Shown piece by piece: positions 1-10,385 of a stretch of DNA of 64,000 bases. Where the stretch lies: contig JANEZZ010000307.1 in assembly GCA_026122225.1 (NCBI GenBank), positions 682,001-746,000 on the forward strand, read 5' to 3'. This stretch comes from Heloderma charlesbogerti (taxonomy: Eukaryota; Chordata; Lepidosauria; Squamata; Helodermatidae). The translations under genes and the position numbers were made by a program. Below the pieces are notes generated by a model. That model was not told the origin of the DNA, made no database searches, and worked only from the letters and a program-made list of their open reading frames with translations. The stretch's first letter is position 1. Each line of letters begins with the position of its first letter.

Positions 1-333
1 AAGTCTGCAACAACTGTAAAAGGACTGTGAGCTCACTGGGGGGTTTTCTGTCTTCTGTGCATCCTGTTAATAGCTGAAGGACACTTGTGACTTCTTTGCT
101 GCTATGAAGCAATAGCAACCAGACTCTCAATAATATCAAGAGTATTACTGCCACTTGACTGTGTATTACTGTTCTGTGTTTCTATGAGAATTATTTATTT
201 TATTTCAATATACATTTAAATTTGATCTCTCATGTTCCTTTTCTTTGTTGTTGCAAGTATGGATGGGAATCACACTGTCAGAAAAGACTGAACTTGCCGA
301 CTTCTACCTAATGCAGAGATATTGTGGGTTTCA

Positions 334-466
334 CAGGCGTGGGCAACTTGTGGCCCTCCAGATGTTTTGGCCTATAACTCCCATCAGCCCTAGCTAACAT
401 AGCCAGTGGTGAGGGATGATGGGAATTGTAAGCCAAAACATTTGGGCCACAGGTTGCCCACCCCTG
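334..466. mobile_element. Foldback hAT-like MITE, GGGTGGGCAAC type
   Basis: A near-palindrome. It starts CAGGCGTGGGCAACTTGTGG and ends with the complement, ...GTTGCCCACCCCTG. The arms contain CCAGATGTTTTGG and AACTCCCATCA with their complements. This is a common lizard foldback repeat; other copies are at 10234-10369 and 31823-31957. It has no coding capacity. Confidence 0.75.
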
Positions 467-841
467 GTGTAATGGGTCGAGAAATGACAAGCAAGTAGAA
501 CTCGTGCTTCTTTGAAATCAACATTGATAAACTCCATGGTCCCTATTTGAAAACCCCAATTACAAAACTGCCAGCGCTACTATAGAGATAAATAAATACT
601 AGTGATTTATCGTCTAAAAATGGTCCACCTATTGAAGCATGGAAAAAGGACTTCATGCAAGGCCTGGAAACTGAAGGGGCTGAGTTTCGGTGTAACAAAG
701 CACAGGGCACATGGCACAGGTCAGCACAGCTGCACACCTTCTGAGGCCCATACCTGCAGATGCAACCCGCTGTCCCTGGCATCTCCTTACTCTCCTCATT
801 CTCCTCCTTGCTGTTGCTGCCTGCTTACCTGCCTTCTCTGT

Positions 842-1005
842 TAGGGATGTACAAATCAGCAAAACTACAATTCTCTGAAGCTCTCCAAATTCGATCTCAA
901 AACTCTATATCAGACTGCAAGCTTTGTTTTCCTCTTTTTGCATGAAAATCTGTGCATAATATTGTGTACTTCTGCAAATGTATGCATCAATTGTGCACAT
1001 CCCTG
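842..1005. mobile_element. Possible hAT-like MITE with TAGGGATGT ends
   Basis: Starts TAGGGATGTAC and ends GTGCACATCCCTG, which gives inverted ends of about 12 bp. No convincing 8-bp target duplication flanks it. It may be a fragment of a longer element, because the ATGCA-rich sequence continues to about 1100. Confidence 0.35.
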
Positions 1006-2367
1006 AAATGTACACATCTTCTCCCATTGACTAGAAAAATGCATACAACTATGCTTTAACATATGCATTTTTTCAAGCACATTTTGCAAGTGTATGCATT
1101 CTATTGAATGCAGGGGGGGTAGGGGTGGGGGGTCCATGAATCACATTGTACGCTTGGGACTATATGGATTTCATCTGCAGATTGTGTGGAAGGTGCAAAC
1201 TGAGTAAATCCTGATTAAAAAAATGAATTGAAATTAATTTCTCATACAGCCCTACTCTCTCACAAGTGTGCAGTGAGAGGGGCAAGACAGAGTAGTAACC
1301 TCTCAATACCTTGTCTTCTCTCTCTTTCTGGGAAGTGTTCCAGATTGGGCCCAGAGAGAGAGACCAGCAAATGGCAACTGCAGTGATGATGAAGAGGTAG
1401 GGACCATGCAGGGAAGTTGAACCATGGAGAACATCTTGCCCATACCAACCCCCAAGCTTGAAACTAGCACTCACAAAGTGCCAATATTTTCTTTCTTTTT
1501 AAAGAACATGAAAACGTTGCTAGCATTTACAGAATAATTGCTTATAATTCTGTTCTCACTGCTGCTTGGCATTATTTGGGAAGTTTCATTGATTTCCATT
1601 GTGTGTTCATTCCGTTAACTTGATTGGCTGCCTTGGATTTCTTGGGGTGTGGGGAAGAAAGCAAGGTTAGCTATAAATATTATAAGAAGACAAAGACATG
1701 CTCTTTTCAAGTGGCATGAATTGCGAGGACTACCTTTAGAAGCTCTTTTATATGTCAGTGCATTCCATTTAACTGTAACCTTTCCCACACCACTTTTTCC
1801 CCATGGTAAACAGCCAGGTAGTGTTACCTTGCTTTCAAGCCCTCTCCCTACCCTAAGTCAGCTCCATGGGGCCTAACAAGTCATTTCCAACCTTTGAAAG
1901 AACTTAGGAAGCAGAATTAGGGCCAAAACAGCTGTTTGCTTCACCAATATGTAGCAACAATTTGTTTTTTTCCCCCCATTTTTACTTTAGGTGCAAGAGT
2001 GTCATCTGTAACTTAAAAGCCCTTCTCCCCCACATTAGGGTTCCAGTCTGGATTGGGGCCCTTGGCCCTCATATGCAGCATGAGGAGTTGTAGCTTTGAA
2101 TGGTGTACAATGTTTTATTGAGGGTTTTCCATTTTCAACAATTAAAATTAACCATCATATGTATGGTTCATCAGCCTTGACATAATATATGAGTCATAAT
2201 GTGCAAATGCATTAACCATCATATGTATGATGAGGCATTTTAATTGGGTAAGAGGTCAGGTAAGAGGACTGAAACTGCCATTAATGCAGCCCTAAATTAT
2301 CCTCACAATCCACAGTGACATTGTCATTTGGTAGTAACGTTTATTAAGACTCTAGATAAATATGAAT
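1006..2367. other. Unassigned AT-rich sequence
   Basis: No gene, RNA or clear repeat was recognised. Two short copies of a TTAACCATCATATGTATG motif occur at about 2148 and 2213. The longest frames look like chance. Confidence 0.5.
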
Positions 2368-2375
2368 GTTGTTGT

Positions 2376-3287
2376 TCAGTCGTTCAGTCGTGTCTGACTC
2401 TTCGTGACCCCATGGACCATAGCACGCCAGGCCTTCCTGTCCTGCGCTCTCTCCCGGAGTGTGCTCAAGTTCATATTCATTGCATTGGTAATACTATCTA
2501 GCCATCTCATCCTCCGCCGTCCCCTTCTCCTTTTGCCTTCAGTCTTTCCCAGCATCAGGGTCTTTTCCAGGGAGTTTTCTCTTCGCATGAGGTGGCCAAA
2601 ATATTTGAGCTTCAGCTTCAGTATATGTCCTTCCAAAGAGCACTCAGGGTTGATTTCCTTTAGGATTGACTGATTTGACCTCCTTGCAGTCCAGGGGACT
2701 CGTAACAGTCTTCTCCAGCACCACAGTTCGAAAGCATCAATTCTTCGGCGCTCAGCCTTCCTTATAGTCCAGCTCTCCCAGCCATACATTACTACTGGGA
2801 AAACCATAGCTTTGATTAGATGGACCTTTGTCGGCAAGGTGATGTCTCTGCTTCTTACTATGCTGTCTAGGTTTGCCATAGCTTTCCTCCCAAGGAGCAA
2901 GCGTCTTTTAATTTCATGGCTACAGTCACCATCTGCGGTGATCTTGGAGCCCAAGGAAGTAAAATCTGTCACTGCTTCCATTTCTTCGCCTTCTATATGC
3001 CAGGAAGTGATGGGGCCAGATGCCATGATCTTAGTTTTTTTAATGTTGAGTTTCAAACCAGCTTTTGCACTCTCCTCTTTCACCCTCAACAAGAGGCTCT
3101 TGAGATCCTCTTCACTTTCTGCCATTAGGGTGGTATCATCTGCATATAGGAGGTTGTTGATAATTCTCCCAGCAATCTTAATTCCGACCTGCGATTCATC
3201 CAACCCGGCGTTTCTCATGATGTACTCTGCATATAAGTTAAATAAGCAGGGTGACAATATGCAGCCTTTGTTATACTCCTTTTCCAA
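2376..3287 (-). pseudogene. BovB reverse transcriptase, C-terminal part
   Basis: A 303-codon open stretch covers RT motif C (LLYADDTTLMAESEE), the KTKIMASGPITSW segment, the thumb region (YGWESWTIRKAERRRIDAFE) and the C-terminal tail ending KSQTRLND. In an intact element this protein copies element RNA at nicked target DNA. The preceding part of RT (motif A, AFDCVDH) lies in another frame at 3271-3618, so at least one frameshift separates them. It is a remnant, not a host gene. Confidence 0.9.
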
Positions 3288-3618
3288 TTTTGAACCACTC
3301 TGTTGTTCCGTGTCTGGTTCTTACTGTTGCTTCTTGACCCTCGTACAAGTTTCTCAGGAGACAGGTAAGGTGGTCTGGTACTCCCATCACTTTAAGAATT
3401 TGCCACAGTTTGTTGTGATCCACACAATCAAAGGCTTTAGCGTAGTCAATGAAGCAGAAATAGATGTTTTTCTGGAATTCTCTTGCTTTCTCCATGATCC
3501 AGCGAAAGTTGGCGATTTGATCTCTAGTTCCTCTGCCTCTTCGAAACCCCGCTTGTACTTCCGGTAGTTCTCGGTTCACATACAGCTGAAGCCTAGCTTG
3601 TAGGATTTTGAGCATCAC
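3271..3618 (-). pseudogene. BovB reverse transcriptase, finger/palm fragment
   Basis: A 115-codon stretch carries the RT segment with QAGFRRGRGTRDQI and the catalytic motif-A region FIDYAKAFDCVDHNKLW. It is cut at its upstream side by the hAT-like insertion starting at 3622 and is frameshifted from the downstream RT piece. The coding sequence resumes beyond 4448. Confidence 0.88.
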
Positions 3619-3873
3619 CTTTAGGGATGGCGGAGAATTTCTCCCCGAAACTTCAGGGGGCCGAGCGCCAACGTGTTCGGCCCCCCGAACAAGTTTCGGG
3701 GAGAAATCCTCCGCACCCCCCCCCCGGGACGGGACTTACCTTTGCCGAATGTCCTTCCTGGCAGCGGGTCCGGCCGGCGGTCGGGCGGGTGTTCGTGCGG
3801 GGCGGGAGCGGCAGCCGGTCTTTCGACTGGCTGCCGCCACTGCCATTCCAATAAAAGAAAAAAAAAACACGCC

Positions 3874-4147
3874 CCCGTGATAGGCTACGTGACGATTTAC
3901 GTAGCCTATCACGGGTGACTTTAAAAAAAAAAAGCGCGTACGGATAATGGCGGCCCCCATAGGGAGCCGCCATTCCCGTTCCTTATTTGGTCGCTGTAGT
4001 CTACGTAAAGATTTACGTAGACTACAGCGACCACATAAGGAACGCGAATGGCGGCTCCCTATGGGGGCCGCCATTAGCGTACGCGCTTTTTTTTTTTTTT
4101 AAAGTCGCCCATGATAGGCTACGTGACGATTAACGTAGCCTATCACG
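3874..4147. repeat. Nested 274-bp palindrome
   Basis: The dyad centre is at 4010/4011. From the centre outward each arm carries: TTTACGTAGACTAC; GGAACG; AATGGCGGC and its own complement (a hairpin within the arm); GCGTACGCGC; an A or T run; GTGACTTT; then a complete hairpin of TGATAGGCTACGT with an 8-base loop. So each arm contains self-complementary units and the arms also pair with each other, allowing alternative folds. Confidence 0.9.
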
Positions 4148-4231
4148 GCTGACTTTGCAGATCTAGCCGTGATAGGCTACGTTAATCATCACGTAGCCTA
4201 TCATGGGGGCGTTTTTTGTTTTTTTTTAAAC

Positions 4232-4372
4232 GTTCGAGTTCGCGGCCGGGCGAGGCGGGAAACCTCCTCCCCGGCCTGAATTTCGGCCGGGCGAGGCGGG
4301 AAGCCTCCCCCCCGGCCTGAATTTCGGCTGGGGCGAGGCAGGAAGCCTCCCCCCCCCGGTCTGAACTTCACG
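4232..4372. repeat. Three GC-rich tandem units of about 48 bp
   Basis: Units built from CGGCCGGGCGAGGCGGGAA, a C-rich stretch and GGCCTGAATTT repeat about three times within the palindromic element. Copy 2 (24515-25150) lacks the matching region because it is truncated. Confidence 0.8.
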
Positions 4373-5053
4373 GGGGGAGCAGCGAAGCGCCTCCCCCCCA
4401 CCGCGAACAAGCTTCGACGAAAGGTAAGTGACTTTCGTCCACCCCTAATCACCTTGCTGGCATGTGAAATAAGCGCAATTGTGCGGTAATTTGAACATTC
4501 TTTGGCATTGCCCTTCTTTGGAATTGGAATGTAAACTGACCTTTTCCAGTCTTGCGGCCATTGTTGAGTGTTCCAAATTTGTTGGCATATTGAATGCAGC
4601 ACTTTAACAGCATCATCTTTTAGGATTTTAAATAGCTCAGCTGGAATACTGTCATCTCCGCTAGCTTTGTTGTTACTAATGCTTCCTAAGGCCCACTTGA
4701 CTTCACTCTCGAGAATGTCCGGCTCAAGTTCAGTGACCGCACTTAATGGCTATCAGGGACATTCAGATCTTTCCTGTATAGTTCTTCTGTGTATTCTTTC
4801 CACCTGTTCTTAATCTCATCTGCTTCTGTTAGGTCCCTGCTTTCATTGTCTTTTATCATGCCCATCTTTGCACAAAACATTCCCTTGAGATCTCCAATTT
4901 TTTTGAAGAGAGTGGCTTCTCCAGTGGACCACATTTTGTCAGAACTCTCTGTCATGACCTGTTCATCTTTGGTGGTCTTGCACAGCATAGCTTATGGCTT
5001 CACTGAGTTATGCAAGCCTCTTGGCCACAACAAGGCAGTGATCCATGAAGGGG

Positions 5054-5478
5054 AATCTGAATATACACATAAAAATTATTTCTTACACACACAGAGATTT
5101 GCTTCTCTTGTCATGGTCATCACAGCTCTGGATCCATGAGGTCCATCTTCTCTCTTCTATATATCGGTGATGGTGAGTAAACATAATATGCAGGCAGGCC
5201 ATGCAAAAATAATCAGGAAGGGGAGTGCAAGATGTGGTGATGCATGGAATCATGCCAGAGTACATGATTCCAATCTACAGCACCCAAGATGCACTGTGAC
5301 AATGAACCTGTGCAAAAATTTGCATACTCAGAGAGATCTGGGATAAAAGGAGAGCTCACATCTGAGCTCACATGGATAAATTGGTTAGTTTCTGAGGAAA
5401 TAATGAACTCGCCTGGAGTAAGTTCGCCCATCACTAATCTCAACTGAGAGCTTATATCATGCCCCGGGGGCAAATCCA
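5054..5478. other. Unassigned unique sequence
   Basis: Sequence between the BovB 5' truncation point and the next MITE fragment. No gene or repeat signature was recognised. Confidence 0.5.
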
Positions 5479-5673
5479 GAGGCATTTCAACCTTTTAGAA
5501 TGGGGCAAAGGCTGTACAAATTAAAAGCTAGGAAGCTGCCAAATGATTGGTGGTTGGAGGAAGGGGTGTGGCCAGGGGAAGGGTGTGTGGCCATCTGGGG
5601 AACCCTGAGGGGCTGGTTTGGACTCCAGGTAGGCCAGATTTAGCCCTGAGGCCTGAGTTTCTGCACCCCTGAT
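5479..5673. mobile_element. Fragment of hAT-like MITE (same family as 47391-47724)
   Basis: Shares the order of segments AGAGGCATTTCAACCTTTTAG, AGGAAGGGGTGTGGCC, ACTCCAGG and TTCTGCACCCCTG with the complete copy near 47.5 kb. Only one terminus is recognisable, so this is a truncated copy. Confidence 0.65.
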
Positions 5674-6029
5674 TTAGAACATAGAAGGGCAGTGTATCTT
5701 CCCACCCGTGCAGTGTTACTGTGTGCAAGAGCGTGCTGGGAGGGAGAAATAAGGCAAGGAAAAAGAGGAAATATGAACCATTTCCACATATTTTTGCATG
5801 AACATGCCAGGCCCTACGCTACATTTTTTTAATGAAAAAATAATCAGTTTTCTTTAACCAGCTGTAGTATTGGCAATACATTATAGACATGTTTGGACAA
5901 GGACTTCCAGGGTAGAGCTGGATACAATGTGGAAATATTTGTAAAGGAAAAATAGTCTACATCAAATGTTGGCAGCCCAGACAAAAGGCAGATGGTGTAA
6001 TAAGCCACAAGCAGATAAGGGAGAGAGGG

Positions 6030-6096
6030 AAGGACAGGAAGGCCTGGCGTGCTATGGTCCATGGGGTCACGAAGAGCTGGACAACAACAACAACAA
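6030..6096 (+). mobile_element. BovB 3'-end fragment with (ACA)n tail
   Basis: The complement of the BovB 3' end seen at 2400-2445 (AGGCCTGGCGTGCTATGGTC), ending in (ACA)n. It lacks about 15 bp (the CACGACTGAACGACT block) directly before the tail. It could be a very short BovB copy or the tail of a BovB-dependent SINE. Confidence 0.75.
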
Positions 6097-7094
6097 ATGT
6101 TTTTTAGCAATGCTTTGTAGATTAAGACACAATACCAAGGATAAGTTTTGGAACTTAAAATTACACTGTCTTCAAATTTGTGACAACTGTTTCATGGATT
6201 TCTAGACATAAATGGCCTAAATCAGGGATACCTGTATGCTGATTCAAAATATGCTGATGGAAGCATTAGTATTTCCAGTAACCGGAAGAAAAACAGATCA
6301 CCTGTTTAACTGCAACTAATCCAAATGTACCTTGTTGGTTTTGTTTGCTATTGTATAGAGATAACAGTCTGTCTCTCCCCCTTTCTGTTTCCTTTGTTAT
6401 GTCTAAACTTGAGTTTCTGTTCACCAGGAGTGAACAGATGTCAAGTCTGCAGGATCTCCCCCCCCCTGGAATGCTGATGTCTGTCAACCAGAGCCAGACA
6501 CAAAATGGTGGCTCAAGGGGCAGACTCAATTATCTACTGCACCCCATGAACCCCAGGGGCATAGTGGAGGCAGGGCTCACAGCCTCAATATGCCGGAACT
6601 TCTTGATTAGTAGGGACGATAATGTTGTCACCCCTCCCCCCATTTCCTCTGAGTTTAGCTACAGTTCTGGGGAAATGGATTTTTCCCAGCAACAAGGGAA
6701 TTGTTGTACGTTACTGTAATACAAAGTATTCTGGACTGGCTTGGTCTTGAGTGGGTAACTGCATTTGTGGATTTTCCTGAAGGCTATGGAAAATGTCATG
6801 ATGATGAACACTTCAAACATGACCACTACACCACTGCCCATGAGCCATACATACACTGGGATATATGCAAAACTACACACAAGTTACAGAAAACCAGGGA
6901 TTCTGAAACATCATTCTAACAAAGACCTGTGAGTTAGGTTACGCCAAGATAGATTGATTGGCCTAAGGTTACCGACTGAGTTTCATGGATGAGGGGGGTT
7001 TCTGCAGATAAAAATAATTCTACATGCACTGGCCATCTCATGGACATGGTACCTGGTAACATGGGAACAAACTATGGACAGACAGGGGCAAAGA
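6097..7094. other. Unassigned sequence
   Basis: No exon, RNA gene or clear repeat was recognised. The longest frame (6345-6719, +, 124 codons) shows no domain I recognise and has no supporting splice or start context. Confidence 0.5.
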
Positions 7095-7215
7095 GAATGA
7101 GCTATGGATCAGGAAGTCCCTGGTTCAAATTACACTTCTGCCATGAACTTGATAGGTTGTCTTAGGCAAGCCTCTCTCTCTCTCTCTCTCAGCCTCAGCC
7201 CCTCCCCCAATAATA
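7095..7215 (+). mobile_element. MIR-like tRNA-derived SINE fragment
   Basis: GTCCCTGGTTCAAATTACAC resembles a pol III B box, followed by TTAGGCAAGCC, a CT run and AGCCTCAGCC as in MIR/CORE-type SINEs. The 5' tRNA-like head is poorly preserved. Confidence 0.5.
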
Positions 7216-8047
7216 TGGACTGACAGGGGGCTTCACATGGGGCTTTTACCCTGCTATGGAGATTGCTTACTCACAGAAGTTTGCAGGTCCTGTACATGAC
7301 ACAGTCCTCCTCCAGGGAACCTCCCGTTCTTTGTGAGCTCTATTGGGTTGTTTTCCATGATGGTGGAAGTCTGGCATTTTCCCTCCTCCCGCCATAGAGT
7401 AGATATAAATGAGGGTGTACTGTTTAAGGTCGCCACCTAGTAGCTTTGTCCTGAAACACATAGAAGTTTAGTTTTTTAAAAAAGCTTTGTGGAAAAGACC
7501 GGATCTAATCCCACAAAGATTCCGTAAGCAGAAGCCCTGGTAAATTGCAGGATTTTTAGCCTTGTGTGATAAAGCCTAGGGATATTGTAAAGGGTTGACA
7601 GTACTGTCGTAAAGGGTTACAACTAGATGATGTGAGTGAAGTGCTTTGAATGCTTGATAGGGGCTTGCAAAAGTTACATTTTATTATTATTAACTCTTGA
7701 TTCAAGAAAGGTCATCTTATCATATTATACTACTGTACCAAAAAGCACAGTGCAGAAATCTTCAGATAATTTTGATTTCCCTGAGGGTTAAAAAAAAAAA
7801 AAAAAAAAGCAATTCCACCAGATCTCCCCACAAGAATGTGGGAAACCAATCTTCAGATCACATGGGGTTGGTCTACAGCCGTAAGCTGTCTACTCAGTTC
7901 CTGTGTTTCACTTCAAAAGCTATCATTCTGTGCTAGCAGAAAACTTGGAGGATCACCTTTTTGGGGATCCTGAGGACATGTTAGAGAATAATAACAAGCC
8001 AAAGTAAGCATATTGTTTCAGACCACTGTGGTTGTACCAGGATGATG

Positions 8048-8050
8048 GTG

Positions 8051-8091
<41 letters not shown>
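8048..8091. repeat. (ATT)n microsatellite
   Basis: An uninterrupted ATT run of about 14 units. Confidence 0.97.
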
Positions 8092-8289
8092 GTCCTATCA
8101 TATTTGCCTCAGGAACAGTATATGATATTGCTCCCTGGTGGAATCTCAGAATTATTTATATGATTTCCTCCTTCCAAGTCCCAGTTGTGATATAATATGC
8201 TCATTCACATATGATTCCTATCTCTGTTTATATATGGAAATGCATTTGCAGGATCCTCCTCTGCATGTGATTATTTGAATGCAAAATTA

Positions 8290-8400
8290 AAAAAGGTAAA
8301 GGTGTCCCCAACCAGTCGTGTCCGACTCTAGGGTGCGGTGCTCATCCCCGTTTCTAAGCCGAAGAGCCAGCGCTGTCCGAAGACGCTTCCGTGGCCGAAG
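8290..8400 (-). mobile_element. Sauria-type SINE, truncated
   Basis: On the - strand the order is ...GTCTTCGGACAGCGCTGGC, TCTTCGGCTTAGAAACGGG, GAGCACCGCACCCTAGAGTC, then a CTTTACCTTT tail. This matches the 3' half of Sauria SINEs, which borrow the BovB 3' end for mobilisation. The tRNA-derived head is missing. Confidence 0.8.
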
Positions 8401-8485
8401 GTGTGGATCCTGATAGATCCTCAGTTTCAAGGACCTTTGAAAACACAGATGTAGTGGGGATCTGTGCTTTCAAAGGATATCCATT

Positions 8486-8567
8486 GTGTGTGTGTGTGAC
8501 AGATACAGAGAGAGAAAGAGAGAGAATGGGTGTATGTTGTGTGAATAGATGTGTGGGGTGTTTGTAA

Positions 8568-8621
<54 letters not shown>

Positions 8622-8645
8622 TGAATGAGAGAATGAATGAACGAA
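8486..8645. repeat. Compound (TG)n, (GA)n and (GAAT)n microsatellite
   Basis: TG runs at 8486 and 8570, a long GA run at 8582-8615, and GAATGAATGA units to 8645. Open frames here are low-complexity artefacts. Confidence 0.95.
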
Positions 8646-8679
8646 TGAACAAACAGGTTTGAGATATGGGTGAATGATC

Positions 8680-8899
8680 CAGTGGAGGCTGGTTGCTCCG
8701 GTTTAGGTGGGTCTGTAAACTCATTCTGGGTTTCAGTCAGAACCAGCTAGAATTCTAAAGGAATGATCCAAGGTGCTAAACCCTATCCCCAAAATAGGTT
8801 CAGCACCTTGGATTGCCCGTTTAGAATTCTGGATGGTTCTGATTGAAACCTAGAATGGATTTTTAGCCCCACCAAAATCGGAGGCACCAGCCTCCATTG
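8680..8899. mobile_element. 220-bp foldback MITE
   Basis: Starts CAGTGGAGGCTGGTTGCTCC and ends with the complement GGCACCAGCCTCCATTG. The arms are about 105 bp each with a tiny loop near 8793 (CCCCAA), and include AGAATTCTA and CCAAGGTGCT with their complements. No clear target duplication is seen. Confidence 0.8.
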
Positions 8900-8956
8900 A
8901 ATGGAACTTTGTATCTAGAAAGACACTGGAGAACAAACTGGCTATTTGTGGTAGAT

Positions 8957-9080
8957 GAGGACCAAACTAGATATGATGTTAATTGTGTGAATGCAATTAA
9001 TGTACATGCTTTTTAAAAATGTAAATAGCCAGGGGAAGCTCAAGTAGCATCATGACAGCAGAGGGTGGGGAAGGAAAGTT
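8957..9080. mobile_element. End fragment of an ACCAAACTAGA-type repeat
   Basis: GGACCAAACTAGATATGATG followed by TTAATTG-TGAATGCA-TTAATGTACATGCTTTTTAAA is shared with 20066-20150. The start resembles the ends of the interval 59803-60232. Probably a MITE family; superfamily unresolved. Confidence 0.45.
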
Positions 9081-9355
9081 TAACCCTTTCCCTCCCTGCC
9101 AGAATCTCAATGAAAATGCCTGCTCTGAAGTTTCAGGAGGGTTCAGAATTCCGCTTGAGGAATTCACCGGGCCTTTCCAATATGGTGGGGTTACAAATAC
9201 TACTGTTATCAACAATTGTTCTATTAGATGCTTATGATATAATCTGTAATGTTTCCCTGTGTGCATTCTTCTGTGGCTGCTTCCACGCTCTGGCACTCTC
9301 TGCTGAGGGTGTCTAGATCAGCCTCTCTCTGTTGTCCTTCCACTGGCATGCAAGT

Positions 9356-9525
9356 ATGTTTTTTATTCAGGCAAGCCTTTAGCATATAAGCTGGTCTATT
9401 GCTGAAGGGCTTTTTAGTTGGTTGGTGCTTTTTATTCTATTGTTGTGTTTTTAATTGTTTTTATGATACGTTTTAATTAAGATTTTGTTTTTAATCTGGA
9501 CTTTATTCGTAGCCCCCTTGAGCAC

Positions 9526-9561
<36 letters not shown>

Positions 9562-9592
9562 AAGCAGGATAGAAATCAATTAAATTGCCAAT
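9356..9592 (+). mobile_element. L2-like LINE 3' tail
   Basis: Non-coding 3' UTR with TTCAGGCAAGCCTTTAGCAT, TTGTTGTGTTTTTAATTG, GCCCCCTTGAGC and a final CAGGATAGAAATCAATTAAA. The same tail occurs at 35579-35790. A (TG)15-type run interrupts this copy at 9529-9558. Confidence 0.65.
9529..9558. repeat. (TG)n microsatellite
   Basis: An uninterrupted TG run of about 15 units. Confidence 0.97.
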
Positions 9593-10233
9593 TTAGTCTG
9601 CAATCCCCTGCAGTCTGCAAAACAGATATTTTAATTTTTTAAGAACACACATACCTCATAGTTTTATGTGTTGCATATTTTTACAAGAATAATAATTGTC
9701 AGGTTTAAGACACTCAGGACATTATGTGTCATTATTCTGCTTTGGTTGTACTCCATTTCCAAGAAAATTGTGCCATCATGAATCACCTGTTGTACATTCT
9801 TTAGATATTTGGGGTGTGCACCTCATAATTTTGCATTTTGCTCTTGCTAACTTAGGAATGTTCTTGGTCTGAAGATTTACCTATTGAAAGAACACTTTGG
9901 GATGGAAGTGGAGATAAACACTGTGGCATTTGTGTGCTTGATGCTTGTTGCAATTCAAAAATAAAAATAGGTTGTGAATTGGTGCATAGAGTAACCAGTG
10001 GGATGCACAAAACACCTGAAAAGAATGAGGTTCTTATTTTGCAGTCACAATGGCATGGTGTAGTTCAGGGTTATAGAAGGAAACACTATTATAATGAGAA
10101 CATAGTAATCATTTTTATGAAACAATAGCCGTATGGGTTCAGACCAATGAACCCATTCTAGATCAGTTGGTTGGATCCAGACTAACTTAGTTCAACTAAG
10201 TCCCCACTGAAATGAATGGGGCTTAAGTTAAGA

Positions 10234-10369
10234 CAGGGGTGGGCAACTTATGGCCATCCAGATATTTTGGCCTGTAACTCCCATCAGCCCTAACCAGCAT
10301 AGCCAATAGTGAGGGATGATGGGTGTTATAGGACAAAACATCTGGATGGTCACGCGTTGCCCACCCCTG
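10234..10369. mobile_element. Foldback hAT-like MITE, GGGTGGGCAAC type, with target duplication
   Basis: Starts CAGGGGTGGGCAACTTATGG and ends GTTGCCCACCCCTG. It is flanked by AGTTAAGA (10226-10233) and GGTTAAGA (10370-10377), an 8-bp duplication with one difference. This supports hAT-type integration for the whole foldback family. Confidence 0.85.
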
Positions 10370-10385
10370 GGTTAAGACATGACTA

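Larger units (their letters stand above)
3622..4447. mobile_element. Palindrome-rich hAT-like non-autonomous element, copy 1
   Basis: An 826-bp insert inside BovB. Ends are TAGGGATGG and, inverted, TAGGGGTGG. It is flanked by the direct repeat ATCACCTT (3614-3621 and 4448-4455), and BovB sequence reads through once insert and one repeat are removed. TAGGG-type ends plus an 8-bp duplication point to the hAT superfamily. It is very GC- and CpG-rich at both sides. A nested palindrome at 3874-4147 (dyad at 4010/4011) is followed by another hairpin at 4168-4206 and three GC-rich tandem units. Sub-terminal ACTTACCTT (3734) and AAGGTAAGT (4421) are also inverted. There is no transposase frame, so it would depend on one supplied in trans. 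Confidence 0.85.
2368..5053 (-). mobile_element. BovB (RTE clade) LINE, 5' truncated, interrupted by a MITE
   Basis: The 3' end is at 2368, with the (CAA)n tail seen as gttgttgtt on the + strand. Reading toward higher coordinates gives the C terminus (VHGVTKSQTRLND), the reverse transcriptase (YADDT; FIDYAKAFDCVDH), then after a foreign 826-bp insert the upstream RT (WPQDWKRSVYIPIPKKGN) and the linker before the endonuclease. The copy ends near 5053 with most of the endonuclease missing. Frames are broken, so it is inactive. BovB is known to have moved between squamates and ruminants. Confidence 0.93.

Noticed and set aside
3622..4447. CRISPR-like array or riboswitch because of repeated hairpins
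   Set aside because: Repeats are inverted, not regularly spaced direct repeats, and the setting is a vertebrate retrotransposon with a transposon-type duplication.
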